The position numbers and the translations under genes were made by a program. Of a stretch of DNA of 26,770 nt, positions 1-7,859 are shown in pieces. Each line of letters opens with the position of its first letter. Positions within the stretch are counted from its first letter, which is position 1. Source of the DNA: RGIG9041 sp045593905 (lineage in GTDB: Bacteria > Bacillota > Clostridia > Oscillospirales > QAKW01). The notes beneath the pieces were generated by a model, which was not told the DNA's origin, did not search any database, and worked only from the letters and a program-made list of their open reading frames with translations. The DNA lies in the NCBI GenBank assembly GCA_045593905.1, contig JAZNXL010000073.1:1-26770 (forward strand), read 5' to 3'.

Positions 1-34
1 CACCTTAAAATGCAAAAGTCCCAGTTCAAAACAA

Positions 35-94
35 GGCACAAAAGCGTTAGTATACCTTTGTGTATTACGAGCATTTTTAACGCAGTTTTGTGCC
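35..94. repeat. 60-nt long hairpin beyond the tmRNA 3' end
   Basis: Nine-base arms (ggcacaaaa / ttttgtgcc) enclose a second pair (gcgtta / taacgc), offset by a 2-nt bulge, around a loop of about 28 nt. Read on the minus strand it lies about 65 nt beyond the tmRNA CCA end and is followed by TTGTTTT, so it could be the tmRNA transcript terminator. The loop is long and the U-run impure, so it could instead be a small structured RNA or a repeat. Bases 1-34 show nothing I recognise. Bases 95-158 hold only a weak imperfect hairpin. Confidence 0.4.
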
Positions 95-158
95 AAAATC
101 TTGCTTTTTAAGGCTATTGTTCCTTATGAGAAACAGCCTAAAGGGTGCATCTTTTTAT

Positions 159-508
159 TGGTGGAGGCGAGGGGAATCGAACCCCTGTCCGAAAACCGTC
201 CCATACAACTTTCTACGGGTGTAGCTTTATATTAATATTCCCGCAAACAAACATTATAAAGCAAACATTTGTTATTGGTAGCTTCATAATACAAGCATTA
301 CTCAAAGCTTTGTAATACTCGTTCACCACTAATTGTGACACCCGCCTGCGCTCGTGGTCCTTCGCATTTGGATGACGCCGCTAATTAAGCAGCGTAAGCT
401 AATTTATTATTGTTAGCGTTTAATTTTAAAGTTACACATTTTAAAGAGGTTGTGCGCCTCTACCCGCTTATCGTACTTTTCGGTCCCCGTCGAAACCATT
501 GCGCCCCC
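159..508 (-). ncRNA. ssrA: tmRNA (transfer-messenger RNA)
   Basis: The minus strand begins GGGGGCG and carries the conserved segment with GGUUUCGACGGGG. It ends with a tRNA-like T arm (GGTTCGATTCC within GGGG/CCCC) and CGCCTCCACCA. The 5' GGGGGCG pairs with the 3' CGCCTCC, closing the acceptor stem with one G-U pair and fixing the ends; 350 nt is normal for the family. The mRNA-like part, 417 down to 385, reads GCT ... GCT GCT TAA and encodes the tag ANNNKLAYAA, to which the charged alanine is added. tmRNA with SmpB rescues stalled ribosomes and tags the nascent chain for proteolysis. smpB lies upstream on the same strand, separated by a hydrolase gene. Identification is certain; the exact resume codon is inferred from spacing to the stop. 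Confidence 0.97.
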
Positions 509-528
509 ATAAAGCAAGAGACAAATAC

Positions 529-537
529 ATTATAGCA
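529..537 (-). promoter_or_regulatory. extended -10 promoter of ssrA
   Basis: On the minus strand TGC-TATAAT lies about 20 bases before the mature tmRNA 5' end, with TATAAT at 534-529. There is no good -35 box, but the TGn extension compensates. It sits beside the stop codon of the upstream hydrolase gene, so ssrA can be transcribed independently of the smpB operon. Confidence 0.6.
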
Positions 538-542
538 CAAAA

Positions 543-1397
543 TTAGCTGTTGTATACCTCTTGCTTTAAAAAGTCAATACTTTCCTTTACCCATGCCTGC
601 GGCTTTTTATAATTCCATTTTGATTCTGCACTGTCAGTAAAATCGTTTGAAAGCGCAAGACCGTGCGGACCTTTTGGATAAATATGCATTTCAAACAAAA
701 TATTGTTTTTTGAAAGCGCCTGTGAGAGTAAAATTGAGTTCATTACCGGCACAACATCGTCAGTTGCGGTATGCCATAAAAACGTCGGCGGAAAATCAGA
801 GGTCACTCTGTTTTCAATAGAAAAATATTCAATATCTTGCTCGCTTGGTTCTTTGCCTAAAAGGTTATTAAAACTGCCTTTATGCGCAAATTCGCCTGCA
901 GTTATAACAGGGTAACTGAGAACGAGTGCGTTTGGTTTGTGTTCATCTGTAAAGCCGAGCGCCTTTAAAACGAAATCTTCGTTCCAGAAAGCTCCTGCGC
1001 TTGCCGATAGGTGACCGCCTGCTGAAAAACCGCAAAGCGAGATTTTATCAGGGTCTACAAGCCAGTCGTCAGCGTTTTTTCTTATTGTTGCAATAGCGGT
1101 GTAAATTTCATAAAGCGATGTCGGAAATACTGCAGGTGCGCAGTTATATCTTATTGTAAAAACAGTAAAGCCAGCTGCTAAAAATTGAAACGCAATCGGC
1201 TCGTGCTCTCGAAGAGAGGTGTTTTTGTAGCCACCGCCTGGGATAACGAGCATTGCAGGATTTTTTCTATCGGGCTGCTTTAATTCCGTTAATAAATCGC
1301 GGTTAGGTATGTAACACTCGAGCTCGGGTGCCTCTAATGAGGCATCAAGACCTAAAGCGGCATAGTCAATATCAAGTTTAATCTTTTTGTATTCCAT
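543..1397 (-). CDS. alpha/beta hydrolase (acetyl esterase / BD-FAE-like)
   Basis: A 284-residue cytoplasmic alpha/beta hydrolase. Visible elements are the oxyanion segment PGGGY near residues 53-57, the nucleophile elbow GFSAGG with Ser125, a likely acid Asp213/214 in TATDDVVP, and His245 in KGPHG. The layout matches the esterase/lipase group whose members deacetylate sugars or xylan fragments; the actual substrate cannot be read from sequence. No signal peptide. The ATG is preceded by GAGGG at 5-nt spacing. It is the last protein gene of a minus-strand operon, 8 nt after smpB, with ssrA behind it. Its position between smpB and ssrA looks incidental; nothing suggests a role in ribosome rescue. 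Fold assignment is strong, substrate assignment weak. Confidence 0.85.
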   Translation of the reverse strand: MEYKKIKLDIDYAALGLDASLEAPELECYIPNRDLLTELKQPDRKNPAMLVIPGGGYKNTSLREHEPIAFQFLAAGFTVFTIRYNCAPAVFPTSLYEIYTAIATIRKNADDWLVDPDKISLCGFSAGGHLSASAGAFWNEDFVLKALGFTDEHKPNALVLSYPVITAGEFAHKGSFNNLLGKEPSEQDIEYFSIENRVTSDFPPTFLWHTATDDVVPVMNSILLSQALSKNNILFEMHIYPKGPHGLALSNDFTDSAESKWNYKKPQAWVKESIDFLKQEVYNS

Positions 1398-1405
1398 ACT
1401 ACCCT

Positions 1406-1867
1406 CTAATACTGTTTAAATTTTAGATTTGCAGCAATATTGCGGTCAACCTCTTTTTTAGCTATTGTTTCGCGTTTGTCGTAAAGCTTTTTACCTTTAC
1501 ATAGTCCGAGCTCAACTTTTACCTTTGAACCGTTAAAATAAAGTGATAGCGGTATAAGCGTAAGCCCGTCCTGTTTAATTTTGCCAAGCAAACTCATTAT
1601 TTCACGCTTGTGCATAAGTAGTTTTTTGTCACGAAGCGGGTCTTTATTAAAGATATTGCCTTTTTCGTATGGTGAAATGTGCATACCTTTAACAAAAAGT
1701 TCTCCGTCATCGATTGAGCAAAAGCTATCTTTAAGGTTTACGGCGCCGTTTCTGATAGACTTAACCTCGGTGCCATAAAGCTCAATACCTGCTTCATAGG
1801 TTGACAAAATAAAGTAATCAAAATATGCTTTTTTGTTTTTTGCTATAAGTTTGGTTTGTTCTTTCAT
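1406..1867 (-). CDS. smpB: SsrA-binding protein SmpB
   Basis: 153 residues, the usual SmpB length. It shows the OB-barrel signature GIELYGTEVKSIR near residues 27-39, a GxxKxxDSF-like segment following, and the C-terminal GKKLYDKRETIAKKEVDR that inserts into the mRNA channel as a helix. SmpB binds the tRNA-like domain of tmRNA and brings it to stalled ribosomes. The ATG overlaps the stop of the upstream acyltransferase-like gene by 4 nt (ATGA-type), implying translational coupling. The tmRNA gene lies about 0.9 kb downstream on the same strand. Confidence 0.97.
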   Translation of the reverse strand: MKEQTKLIAKNKKAYFDYFILSTYEAGIELYGTEVKSIRNGAVNLKDSFCSIDDGELFVKGMHISPYEKGNIFNKDPLRDKKLLMHKREIMSLLGKIKQDGLTLIPLSLYFNGSKVKVELGLCKGKKLYDKRETIAKKEVDRNIAANLKFKQY

Positions 1868-2736
1868 CGTATATCCTTGATGATTTGCTCCGGAGGAGTA
1901 TCAAGCTGGTCCGGATTATTAAAATATGATTTCATTAGTTTAAGCGCCGATGCAAAGTAAAAGCCGTCGCAAATACGCTCGTCGGTAACAACGGTAAAAT
2001 CAACATATTTTTTTTGAATTACGTCGCCGTTTTTATTAAGTTCATATGCTTTTCGTTTTGCACCGTATGCCAAAAATACCGGAATATTACCAAAGTCGTA
2101 TAAATGATGGAAAATCGGCGGTATGCCAAGTGAACCCATTGATGTGATGGCGAGCGAAGCGTGGAACGGGCTTAAGTGTGTTAAAAACCTTGGTAAAAGA
2201 CCAAAATAGTCTAAAAATCTTAAAAGCGCAACAACGCCTCTTAATACAAAGCCGGGGATATAAGCTAAAAGCTTTAATAGCTTTTCAAAGCCGGTATCTT
2301 TTTCACCTTCGTCAGCTTTTACCTTGTTTTCGTCAACTAACTTATTAAAACTGTGGTACACGTCTTCAGGTGACATACCCGGAGTCATATAGAACTTGAT
2401 ACAGGTATCTTCAGATTCAAGTGTCATCTGCTTTTTAATAGTCATCATAACTTCAATGTGGTCACGTGTGAAAACTCTTTGACCACGAATAAATCTGTTA
2501 ATAGCGGGACGCTGTGAAACAGTGCGCGCATAAACAGTTAAAATAAGGTGAAGCATACCAAAATTGGTAAGCCCCTCTTTTCTTTTTCTTCTTATGTATT
2601 CTTCGGCTTTTTCAATGTCGAGACTATCGCTGATATAGTTGAGTGAGGTGTTTCTTGTTTTCATTATATAAGGTTCAACAAGAGACATTGGCGGAAGCGT
2701 TTTTAACCTACGCCCCTCCTTTGGATATTTACCCAT
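1864..2736 (-). CDS. 2-oxoacid dehydrogenase E2 / CAT-fold acyltransferase-like protein, catalytic His replaced
   Basis: About 290 residues resembling only the catalytic domain of dihydrolipoyl acyltransferases (chloramphenicol acetyltransferase fold), with no lipoyl or subunit-binding domain. CAT-fold landmarks are the NRFIRGQRVF strand (about residues 80-89), the SLGIPPIFHHLYDFGN segment and the terminal DERICDG. In active E2 enzymes this last motif is DHRxxDG with catalytic His; here Glu takes the His place while Asp-Gly is kept. A hydrophobic stretch (about 156-190) is inserted in the middle. It may be an inactive or repurposed acyltransferase; the substrate is unknown. An upstream TTG is in frame, but GGGGGA lies 8 nt before the ATG at 2736 and only about 2 nt before the TTG, so I chose the ATG. 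First gene of the smpB operon. Confidence 0.75.
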   Translation of the reverse strand: MGKYPKEGRRLKTLPPMSLVEPYIMKTRNTSLNYISDSLDIEKAEEYIRRKRKEGLTNFGMLHLILTVYARTVSQRPAINRFIRGQRVFTRDHIEVMMTIKKQMTLESEDTCIKFYMTPGMSPEDVYHSFNKLVDENKVKADEGEKDTGFEKLLKLLAYIPGFVLRGVVALLRFLDYFGLLPRFLTHLSPFHASLAITSMGSLGIPPIFHHLYDFGNIPVFLAYGAKRKAYELNKNGDVIQKKYVDFTVVTDERICDGFYFASALKLMKSYFNNPDQLDTPPEQIIKDIR

Positions 2737-2768
2737 ATTCAAAATCCCCCAAAAAACAATTTTTAAAC

Positions 2769-2797
2769 ATTATATTATTTTTCGGTAATTTTGTCAA
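2769..2797 (-). promoter_or_regulatory. sigma-A promoter of the acyltransferase-like/smpB operon
   Basis: The minus strand carries a perfect TTGACA (2797-2792), a 17-bp spacer and a perfect TATAAT (2774-2769), about 35 bp before the first start codon. Perfect consensus suggests strong constitutive transcription. It is divergent from the gap promoter about 55 bp away. Confidence 0.9.
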
Positions 2798-2850
2798 TCA
2801 ATATAAATATCGGACGGCAAACGGTTTTTTAAACAATTTTTAAAAAACTA

Positions 2851-2879
2851 TTGCAAAAAATGTTGGTATATTATATAAT
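2851..2879 (+). promoter_or_regulatory. sigma-A promoter of gap
   Basis: TTGCAA, a 17-bp spacer and TATAAT, followed about 20 bp later by the GGAGG of gap. No operator-like palindrome is obvious between promoter and gene. Confidence 0.85.
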
Positions 2880-2914
2880 AACCGATGGAAAATTATTTTT
2901 GGAGGATATTAAAA

Positions 2915-3925
2915 ATGGTAAAAGTTGCTATTAACGGATTCGGTAGAATCGGTCGACTCGCTTTCAGACAGATGTTTGGTGCTGAGGGTTACGAAGTTGT
3001 TGCTATCAACGACCTTACAAACCCTGCAATGCTTGCTCATCTTCTCAAGTACGATACAGCTCAAGGCAGATACGCTCTTGCTGACACTGTAGTTGCTGGT
3101 GAAGATTCAATCACTGTAGACGGCAAAACAATTAAAATCTATGCTGAAAAAGATGCAAAAGACCTTCCCTGGGGCGACCTCGATGTAGACGTTGTTCTCG
3201 AGTGCACAGGCTTCTACACATCAAAAGCTAAAGCTCAGGCTCACATCGATGCCGGCGCTAAAAAAGTTGTTATTTCAGCTCCTGCTGGTAACGACCTCCC
3301 CACAATCGTATTCAGCGTTAACGAAAAAACACTTACAAAAGAAGACAAAATCATCTCAGCTGCTTCTTGTACATCAAACTGCCTTGCTCCTATGGCAAAG
3401 GCTCTTAACGATTATGCTGCTATTCAAAGCGGTATCATGACAACAGTACACGCTTACACAGGCGACCAGATGGTACTTGACGGTCCCCACAGAAAAGGTG
3501 ACTTCCGTCGTGCTCGCGCTGCTGCTGCTAACATCGTTCCTAACTCAACAGGTGCTGCTAAAGCTATCGGTCTTGTAATTCCCGAACTTAACGGCAAACT
3601 CATCGGTTCAGCTCAACGTGTTCCCGTTCCGACAGGTTCAACAACACTTCTCGTTGCTGTAGTTAAGGGCAAAGACGTTACTAAAGAAGGCATCAACGCT
3701 GCTATGAAAGCTGCTTCTTCAGCTTCATTCGGTTACACCGAAGAAGAACTCGTTTCTTCAGATATCATCGGTATTACCTACGGCTCACTCTTCGATGCTA
3801 CTCAAACAATGGTAACAAAAATCGACGACGAAACATACCAGGTACAAGTTGTATCATGGTACGACAACGAAAACTCATACACCAGCCAGATGGTAAGAAC
3901 AATCAAATACTTTGCAGAAATGTAA
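2915..3925 (+). CDS. gap: glyceraldehyde-3-phosphate dehydrogenase, type I
   Basis: 336 residues, standard length. It catalyses NAD-dependent oxidation and phosphorylation of glyceraldehyde 3-phosphate in glycolysis. Visible: the Rossmann motif INGFGRIGR (6-14), IND at 31-33 with the Asp that favours NAD over NADP, catalytic Cys152 in ASCTSNC, His179 in TTVHAYTGDQ, and the C-terminal SWYDNENSYTSQ. An in-frame ATG 30 bp upstream exists, but GGAGG at 2901 is correctly spaced only for the ATG at 2915, and the protein family begins MVKVAINGFG. All 13 asparagines use AAC, a bias expected of a very highly expressed gene. Monocistronic, with its own promoter and terminator. Confidence 0.98.
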   Translation: MVKVAINGFGRIGRLAFRQMFGAEGYEVVAINDLTNPAMLAHLLKYDTAQGRYALADTVVAGEDSITVDGKTIKIYAEKDAKDLPWGDLDVDVVLECTGFYTSKAKAQAHIDAGAKKVVISAPAGNDLPTIVFSVNEKTLTKEDKIISAASCTSNCLAPMAKALNDYAAIQSGIMTTVHAYTGDQMVLDGPHRKGDFRRARAAAANIVPNSTGAAKAIGLVIPELNGKLIGSAQRVPVPTGSTTLLVAVVKGKDVTKEGINAAMKAASSASFGYTEEELVSSDIIGITYGSLFDATQTMVTKIDDETYQVQVVSWYDNENSYTSQMVRTIKYFAEM

Positions 3926-3942
3926 TCTATTTTAAAAGTTTA

Positions 3943-3977
3943 AAATGCTCAGGTCTTTTGGCCTGAGCATTTTTTTG
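3943..3977 (+). terminator. Rho-independent terminator of gap
   Basis: A 10-bp stem (aatgctcagg / cctgagcatt) with a short loop is followed by seven T residues, 18 nt after the gap stop codon. Confidence 0.92.
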
Positions 3978-4006
3978 TAATAAATTCATTGCCGTGTTCA
4001 TAAATT
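3977..4006 (+). promoter_or_regulatory. possible sigma-E promoter of spoIVA
   Basis: CATAAATT at 3999-4006 resembles the sporulation sigma-E -10 element (CATACAnT type). A loose GTAATAA lies 15 bp upstream in the -35 position. No sigma-A pair is evident here. In Bacillus spoIVA is a mother-cell sigma-E gene, which supports the reading, but the -35 match is poor. Confidence 0.35.
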
Positions 4007-4042
4007 AGTACAAAAGTTACCAAATATAATGGAGGAACGGCA

Positions 4043-5521
4043 ATGACTGACACATCAATATATAAGGATATTGCAACAAGAACAGGCGGAGATATTTACA
4101 TAGGTGTAGTCGGCCCTGTTCGCACCGGAAAATCAACGTTTATTAAAAAGTTTATGGAAACACTCGTTATACCAAACATAAAAGACGAGTATAAAAAAGA
4201 ACGTGCTCTTGACGAATTACCGCAGTCGTCGGCAGGTAGAACGATTATGACAACCGAGCCAAAGTTCATACCCGACCAGGCGGTTAAGGTACATCTTGAT
4301 AACAACGCAAACTTTAATGTGCGTATGATTGACTGTGTTGGCTACATTGTAGAAAACGCACTCGGCTACATTGAAAACGAACAACCGCGAAAGGTAATGA
4401 CGCCTTGGAACGAAAACGAAATGAACTTTGAAGACGCGGCTGAAATCGGTACAAAAAAGGTTATTTGTGAGCATTCGACCATAGGGCTTGTAGTTACTAC
4501 CGACGGAAGCATCGGTCAAATCCCGCGTGAAGATTATGCGGTAACTGAACAGCGCGTTATTGAAGAACTTAAACAAATTAATAAACCGTTTGTAGTTTTA
4601 CTAAATTCAATGTTTCCTGAAAGTGACAGTGCTAAAGAGCTTTGTAAAAAACTTGAGGCTGATTATAATGTTCCTGTGCTTTGCGTCAACTGTCTTGAAC
4701 TTGACCAACAACAAATTGTTGACATTATAAAAACAGTGCTTATGGAGTTTCCTATAAAACAGCTCGAGTTTGATATACCCGAGTGGATAAGTTCACTCGA
4801 TAGTGAGCACTGGCTAAAATCGGCACTTTATTCACAAATAAAAGAGCAAGCCAGCGATTTAAAAACAGTAAGACAAGTGAACCGATTTGCAACAAGCCTT
4901 AAAAATGTTGACAACGTAAGCGGATGTGATATAAAAAGCCTTGATTTAGGGCAGGGTAATGCATACATTGATATGCGCTTTGACAAAGAGTTGTATTATA
5001 AAATCTTAAGCGAGAGCGCAGGTGTTGCAATAGCAAACGATGGCGAACTTATTGATTTTATTAAAAAAATGTCTGCCGTTAAGCAAAAGTACGAAAAAAT
5101 CAACTCCGCTTTTGAAGAGGCGAGTGCCACAGGCTACGGTATTGTAAATCCCGGTGTTGAAGACTTGTCGCTTGACGAACCCGAAATATTTAAACAAGGC
5201 AGCAGGTTTGGTGTCCGTTTAAAAGCATCGGCACCGTCGTATCATATTATTCAGGCAAATATTAAAACTGAGGTTGCACCGCTTGTGGGTAGCGAAAAGC
5301 AAAGTGAAGAACTTGTTATGTATCTTATGCAAGACTTTGAAGAAGACCCGTCAAAAATATGGGAATCAAATATTTTTGGTAAATCTGTTCACGACCTTGT
5401 TAACGAAGGTTTACAGGCGAAACTTTCAAAAATGCCCGACGATGCCCGTGTCAAACTACAAGAAACCTTGTCACGCATAATCAACGAGGGAAGCGGCGGA
5501 CTAATTTGCATAATTCTATAA
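4043..5521 (+). CDS. spoIVA: stage IV sporulation protein A (spore coat morphogenetic ATPase)
   Basis: 492 residues, matching SpoIVA of Bacillus and Clostridia in length and in its opening (TDTSIYKDIATRTGGDIYIGVVGPVRTGKST). SpoIVA polymerises on the mother-cell face of the forespore outer membrane using ATP and forms the platform for coat assembly. Walker A is GPVRTGKST at 24-32; Asp97 in RMIDCVGY is the Walker B-like acid. The middle and C-terminal domains follow without interruption to the conserved hydrophobic tail GLICIIL. The start is set by GGAGGAA 8 nt upstream. Monocistronic, ending in a tight terminator. An intact copy shows the lineage sporulates or recently did. Confidence 0.97.
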   Translation: MTDTSIYKDIATRTGGDIYIGVVGPVRTGKSTFIKKFMETLVIPNIKDEYKKERALDELPQSSAGRTIMTTEPKFIPDQAVKVHLDNNANFNVRMIDCVGYIVENALGYIENEQPRKVMTPWNENEMNFEDAAEIGTKKVICEHSTIGLVVTTDGSIGQIPREDYAVTEQRVIEELKQINKPFVVLLNSMFPESDSAKELCKKLEADYNVPVLCVNCLELDQQQIVDIIKTVLMEFPIKQLEFDIPEWISSLDSEHWLKSALYSQIKEQASDLKTVRQVNRFATSLKNVDNVSGCDIKSLDLGQGNAYIDMRFDKELYYKILSESAGVAIANDGELIDFIKKMSAVKQKYEKINSAFEEASATGYGIVNPGVEDLSLDEPEIFKQGSRFGVRLKASAPSYHIIQANIKTEVAPLVGSEKQSEELVMYLMQDFEEDPSKIWESNIFGKSVHDLVNEGLQAKLSKMPDDARVKLQETLSRIINEGSGGLICIIL

Positions 5522-5547
5522 AAAAAGCAGCGTTGCTGCTTTTTTTA
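5521..5547 (+). terminator. Rho-independent terminator of spoIVA
   Basis: aaaaagcagc / gctgcttttt hairpin with a 3-nt loop and a T-run, starting at the last base of the spoIVA stop codon. Confidence 0.88.
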
Positions 5548-5576
5548 TTTACAATTATCGACAAAAGTTATATAAT
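5548..5576 (+). promoter_or_regulatory. sigma-A promoter of the comEC operon
   Basis: TTTACA, exactly 17 bp, TATAAT, about 20 bp before the AAAGGAG of comEC. It begins inside the T-run of the spoIVA terminator. Confidence 0.82.
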
Positions 5577-5606
5577 TTCATGTAGAATTTGTAAAAGGAG
5601 AATGCT

Positions 5607-7859
5607 ATGTCAGAACAAGCAATTAAGCGGCCGCTTTTGTGTGCTACACTTATTAGCTGTATAATGTGTTTTTTATGTTCTGGCTTTTCAATAGTAGGTC
5701 AGCTTGGGTTCGCCTTTGGAATAGTATTTTGCTGCCTGCTTGTTTTGCCTTTTAAAACAAAACTTAAACCAACTGTTTTGCTAACGGGACTGCTTTCAAT
5801 AATTGTAGTTCTGTCTTTTTCTTTTCATCAGTTAATTTCAACGCAACCTGCATCAAAAACATTGGGTAAAACAATGTCTGTTTCGGCAGTTGTTTTATCT
5901 GTAGATGATGAGAACGCTGATGTTTTGTGCTATAAAACTAACAATGAGTTTTCTCTCTTTAAGGCAAAGGTATATATTGACCAAACTAATGATTTTACAC
6001 CCGGTGCCACAATAAAAGGTGATTTTAACTTTGGCAATACGCTGCACAAGAGCGGTAATAATGGTATTAAGGTTAATGCTACTGCAACTAACGATAGCAT
6101 AGAAATTGCCGCGCCATCAAACAATTCGGCTATTTACATTTTACATAAAATGCGCACTAACATTATAAACGTAATGCCTTTTAAAAGCACTGACACAAAA
6201 GCGTTTGTAAAGGCTATGATTCTTGGCGATAAATCAGATGTTTCGGGCGCGTTTTTAAATATGATAAACACTGTGGGGCTTTCGCATATCCTTTCTGTAA
6301 GCGGCATGCACCTTGTTTTTTCAGTAATACTAATCGACTTTTTTATGTCATTGTTTTTAATAGGGTATAAGCCAAGGGCAGTTGTTGCTATAGCAAGTAT
6401 AGTATTGTTTACAGTTATAAGCGGTTTTGCTGTTTCTTGTATACGCGCGGCAATAATGCTCTCAATATTTTATATAGGACGTATATCTGAAAAATTTCCT
6501 GATAGCCTGACCTCGCTTTTTATGTCGGCATATGTAATTTTGGTTTTTACACCCTACAATATTTTATCACCATCGTTTTTACTGTCGTTTTTTGCAACGC
6601 TCGGTATAATAGTGCTGTCGCCTTGTTTTAATGCGTTTATCAAGATTAATGTAAAGAACAAATTCTTAAGCAAAGTTGCTTATTATTTTTCAGGAGTGTT
6701 TGTAATGTCGGTATCTGCATCGCTTGCGTGTTTGCCGATAATTGCAATATTGTTTCAGGGTATAAGTGTTATTTCTCCGCTTGTGAACATTATTCTTGTT
6801 CTTCCTGTACAAATTCTATTTTATATCGGCATTTTGGGTATTATTCTTGGAACCATAACCCCGCTTGCGCCCTTGATTTCAATTTTGGGTGACGGCGTCT
6901 TTGCGGTTATTGAATTTGTTGTTGAAAAATGCTACTATATTAAAAATATAACATTTACTGCGGGCAACGTCTTATTTTATCCTGTAGTTTCGTTAATAGT
7001 GTTGCTTGTTATAGGTTTGATTATATTCAATCGCAAGTCGGTGTTAAACGTTATTGGCGCAATGTATATTTTTGGCGTAGCTGTTTTTCTTTTGACACTT
7101 TTTGCGGTAAACACCACGCTGTTTCGAAATAGCGCCAATGTTTGTTTTGTAGATGTGGGACAAGCCAACGCATCGTTTGTCGCGTTTGACGAGCAGGCAG
7201 TTGTTTTTGATTGCGGCGGTAACTATTATGCGCTTGATAATCAACTGAAGTTTAACGGCGTTAAAAAGATTAAGCTGCTTGCACTTACGCATACCGACCT
7301 TGACCATTGCTCGTCACTTGAAAAGCTTATTGATTCGTATGCAATTGAGCAAATAGTATATCCTGAGTTTTCAAAAGTCGAGAGTATAAAAGGCTACATA
7401 TCAAATATAAATACTACTGCTATTTCAAAAGACACCGTATTCAAAATCAATAACTTTATAACAGTTGAAACTTTTGTTGAAAAAGCGTATAATGTAAAAT
7501 ATTATTCAAATGTAAGCGCGGCTTATAAGCTTAATGTGTATAATAACTCTGTGCTTTACACAGGTGATATGAATATTTATCAGGAACACTCGTATCTTGA
7601 CTACGGTAAAAAGCTTGATTGCGATATTTTGTCAGTTGCGCATCATGGCTCTGCTAAATCTTCGCATACTGATTTTTTACAGCTTTGTTCACCGGAATTT
7701 TCAGTTATAAGTGTAGGTAAAAATAACAATTTTGATTTACCGTCTGCGCGTATTGTCGATAGGTTGAATAAAATGTCGACCGTATTGCAAACATCAATTA
7801 ATTCCAACATCAATTTTAAATTTACTCCCAAAGGATACAAATGCCAAAATGAGTATTAA
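5607..7859 (+). CDS. comEC: ComEC/Rec2 family DNA uptake channel with metallo-beta-lactamase domain
   Basis: 750 residues with the three-part ComEC architecture. Residues 1-75 hold N-terminal membrane segments and 85-170 a soluble beta-rich domain. The membrane competence domain covers about 195-475 and has the signature GLSHILSVSGMH (224-235). A metallo-beta-lactamase-like domain follows from about 510, with FVDVGQANA, FDCGG, THTDLDH (561-567), YTGDM and VAHHGSAKSSH. ComEC is the inner-membrane channel for single-stranded DNA in transformation, and its lactamase-like domain is thought to be a nuclease. The motif is HxDxDH rather than HxHxDH, a variant also found in relatives. Start set by AAAGGAG. 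Overlaps holA by 11 nt, a common Firmicutes arrangement. Other com genes are not in the window, so competence cannot be claimed. Confidence 0.95.
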   Translation: MSEQAIKRPLLCATLISCIMCFLCSGFSIVGQLGFAFGIVFCCLLVLPFKTKLKPTVLLTGLLSIIVVLSFSFHQLISTQPASKTLGKTMSVSAVVLSVDDENADVLCYKTNNEFSLFKAKVYIDQTNDFTPGATIKGDFNFGNTLHKSGNNGIKVNATATNDSIEIAAPSNNSAIYILHKMRTNIINVMPFKSTDTKAFVKAMILGDKSDVSGAFLNMINTVGLSHILSVSGMHLVFSVILIDFFMSLFLIGYKPRAVVAIASIVLFTVISGFAVSCIRAAIMLSIFYIGRISEKFPDSLTSLFMSAYVILVFTPYNILSPSFLLSFFATLGIIVLSPCFNAFIKINVKNKFLSKVAYYFSGVFVMSVSASLACLPIIAILFQGISVISPLVNIILVLPVQILFYIGILGIILGTITPLAPLISILGDGVFAVIEFVVEKCYYIKNITFTAGNVLFYPVVSLIVLLVIGLIIFNRKSVLNVIGAMYIFGVAVFLLTLFAVNTTLFRNSANVCFVDVGQANASFVAFDEQAVVFDCGGNYYALDNQLKFNGVKKIKLLALTHTDLDHCSSLEKLIDSYAIEQIVYPEFSKVESIKGYISNINTTAISKDTVFKINNFITVETFVEKAYNVKYYSNVSAAYKLNVYNNSVLYTGDMNIYQEHSYLDYGKKLDCDILSVAHHGSAKSSHTDFLQLCSPEFSVISVGKNNNFDLPSARIVDRLNKMSTVLQTSINSNINFKFTPKGYKCQNEY

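Noticed and set aside
121..158. Hairpin directly after the tmRNA CCA end as its terminator
   Set aside because: Pairing is imperfect and it is followed by an A-run rather than a T-run on the minus strand.
2885..2914. Ten-residue N-terminal extension of GAPDH
   Set aside because: GGAGG lies after that ATG and fits only the ATG at 2915; the family starts MVKVAINGFG.
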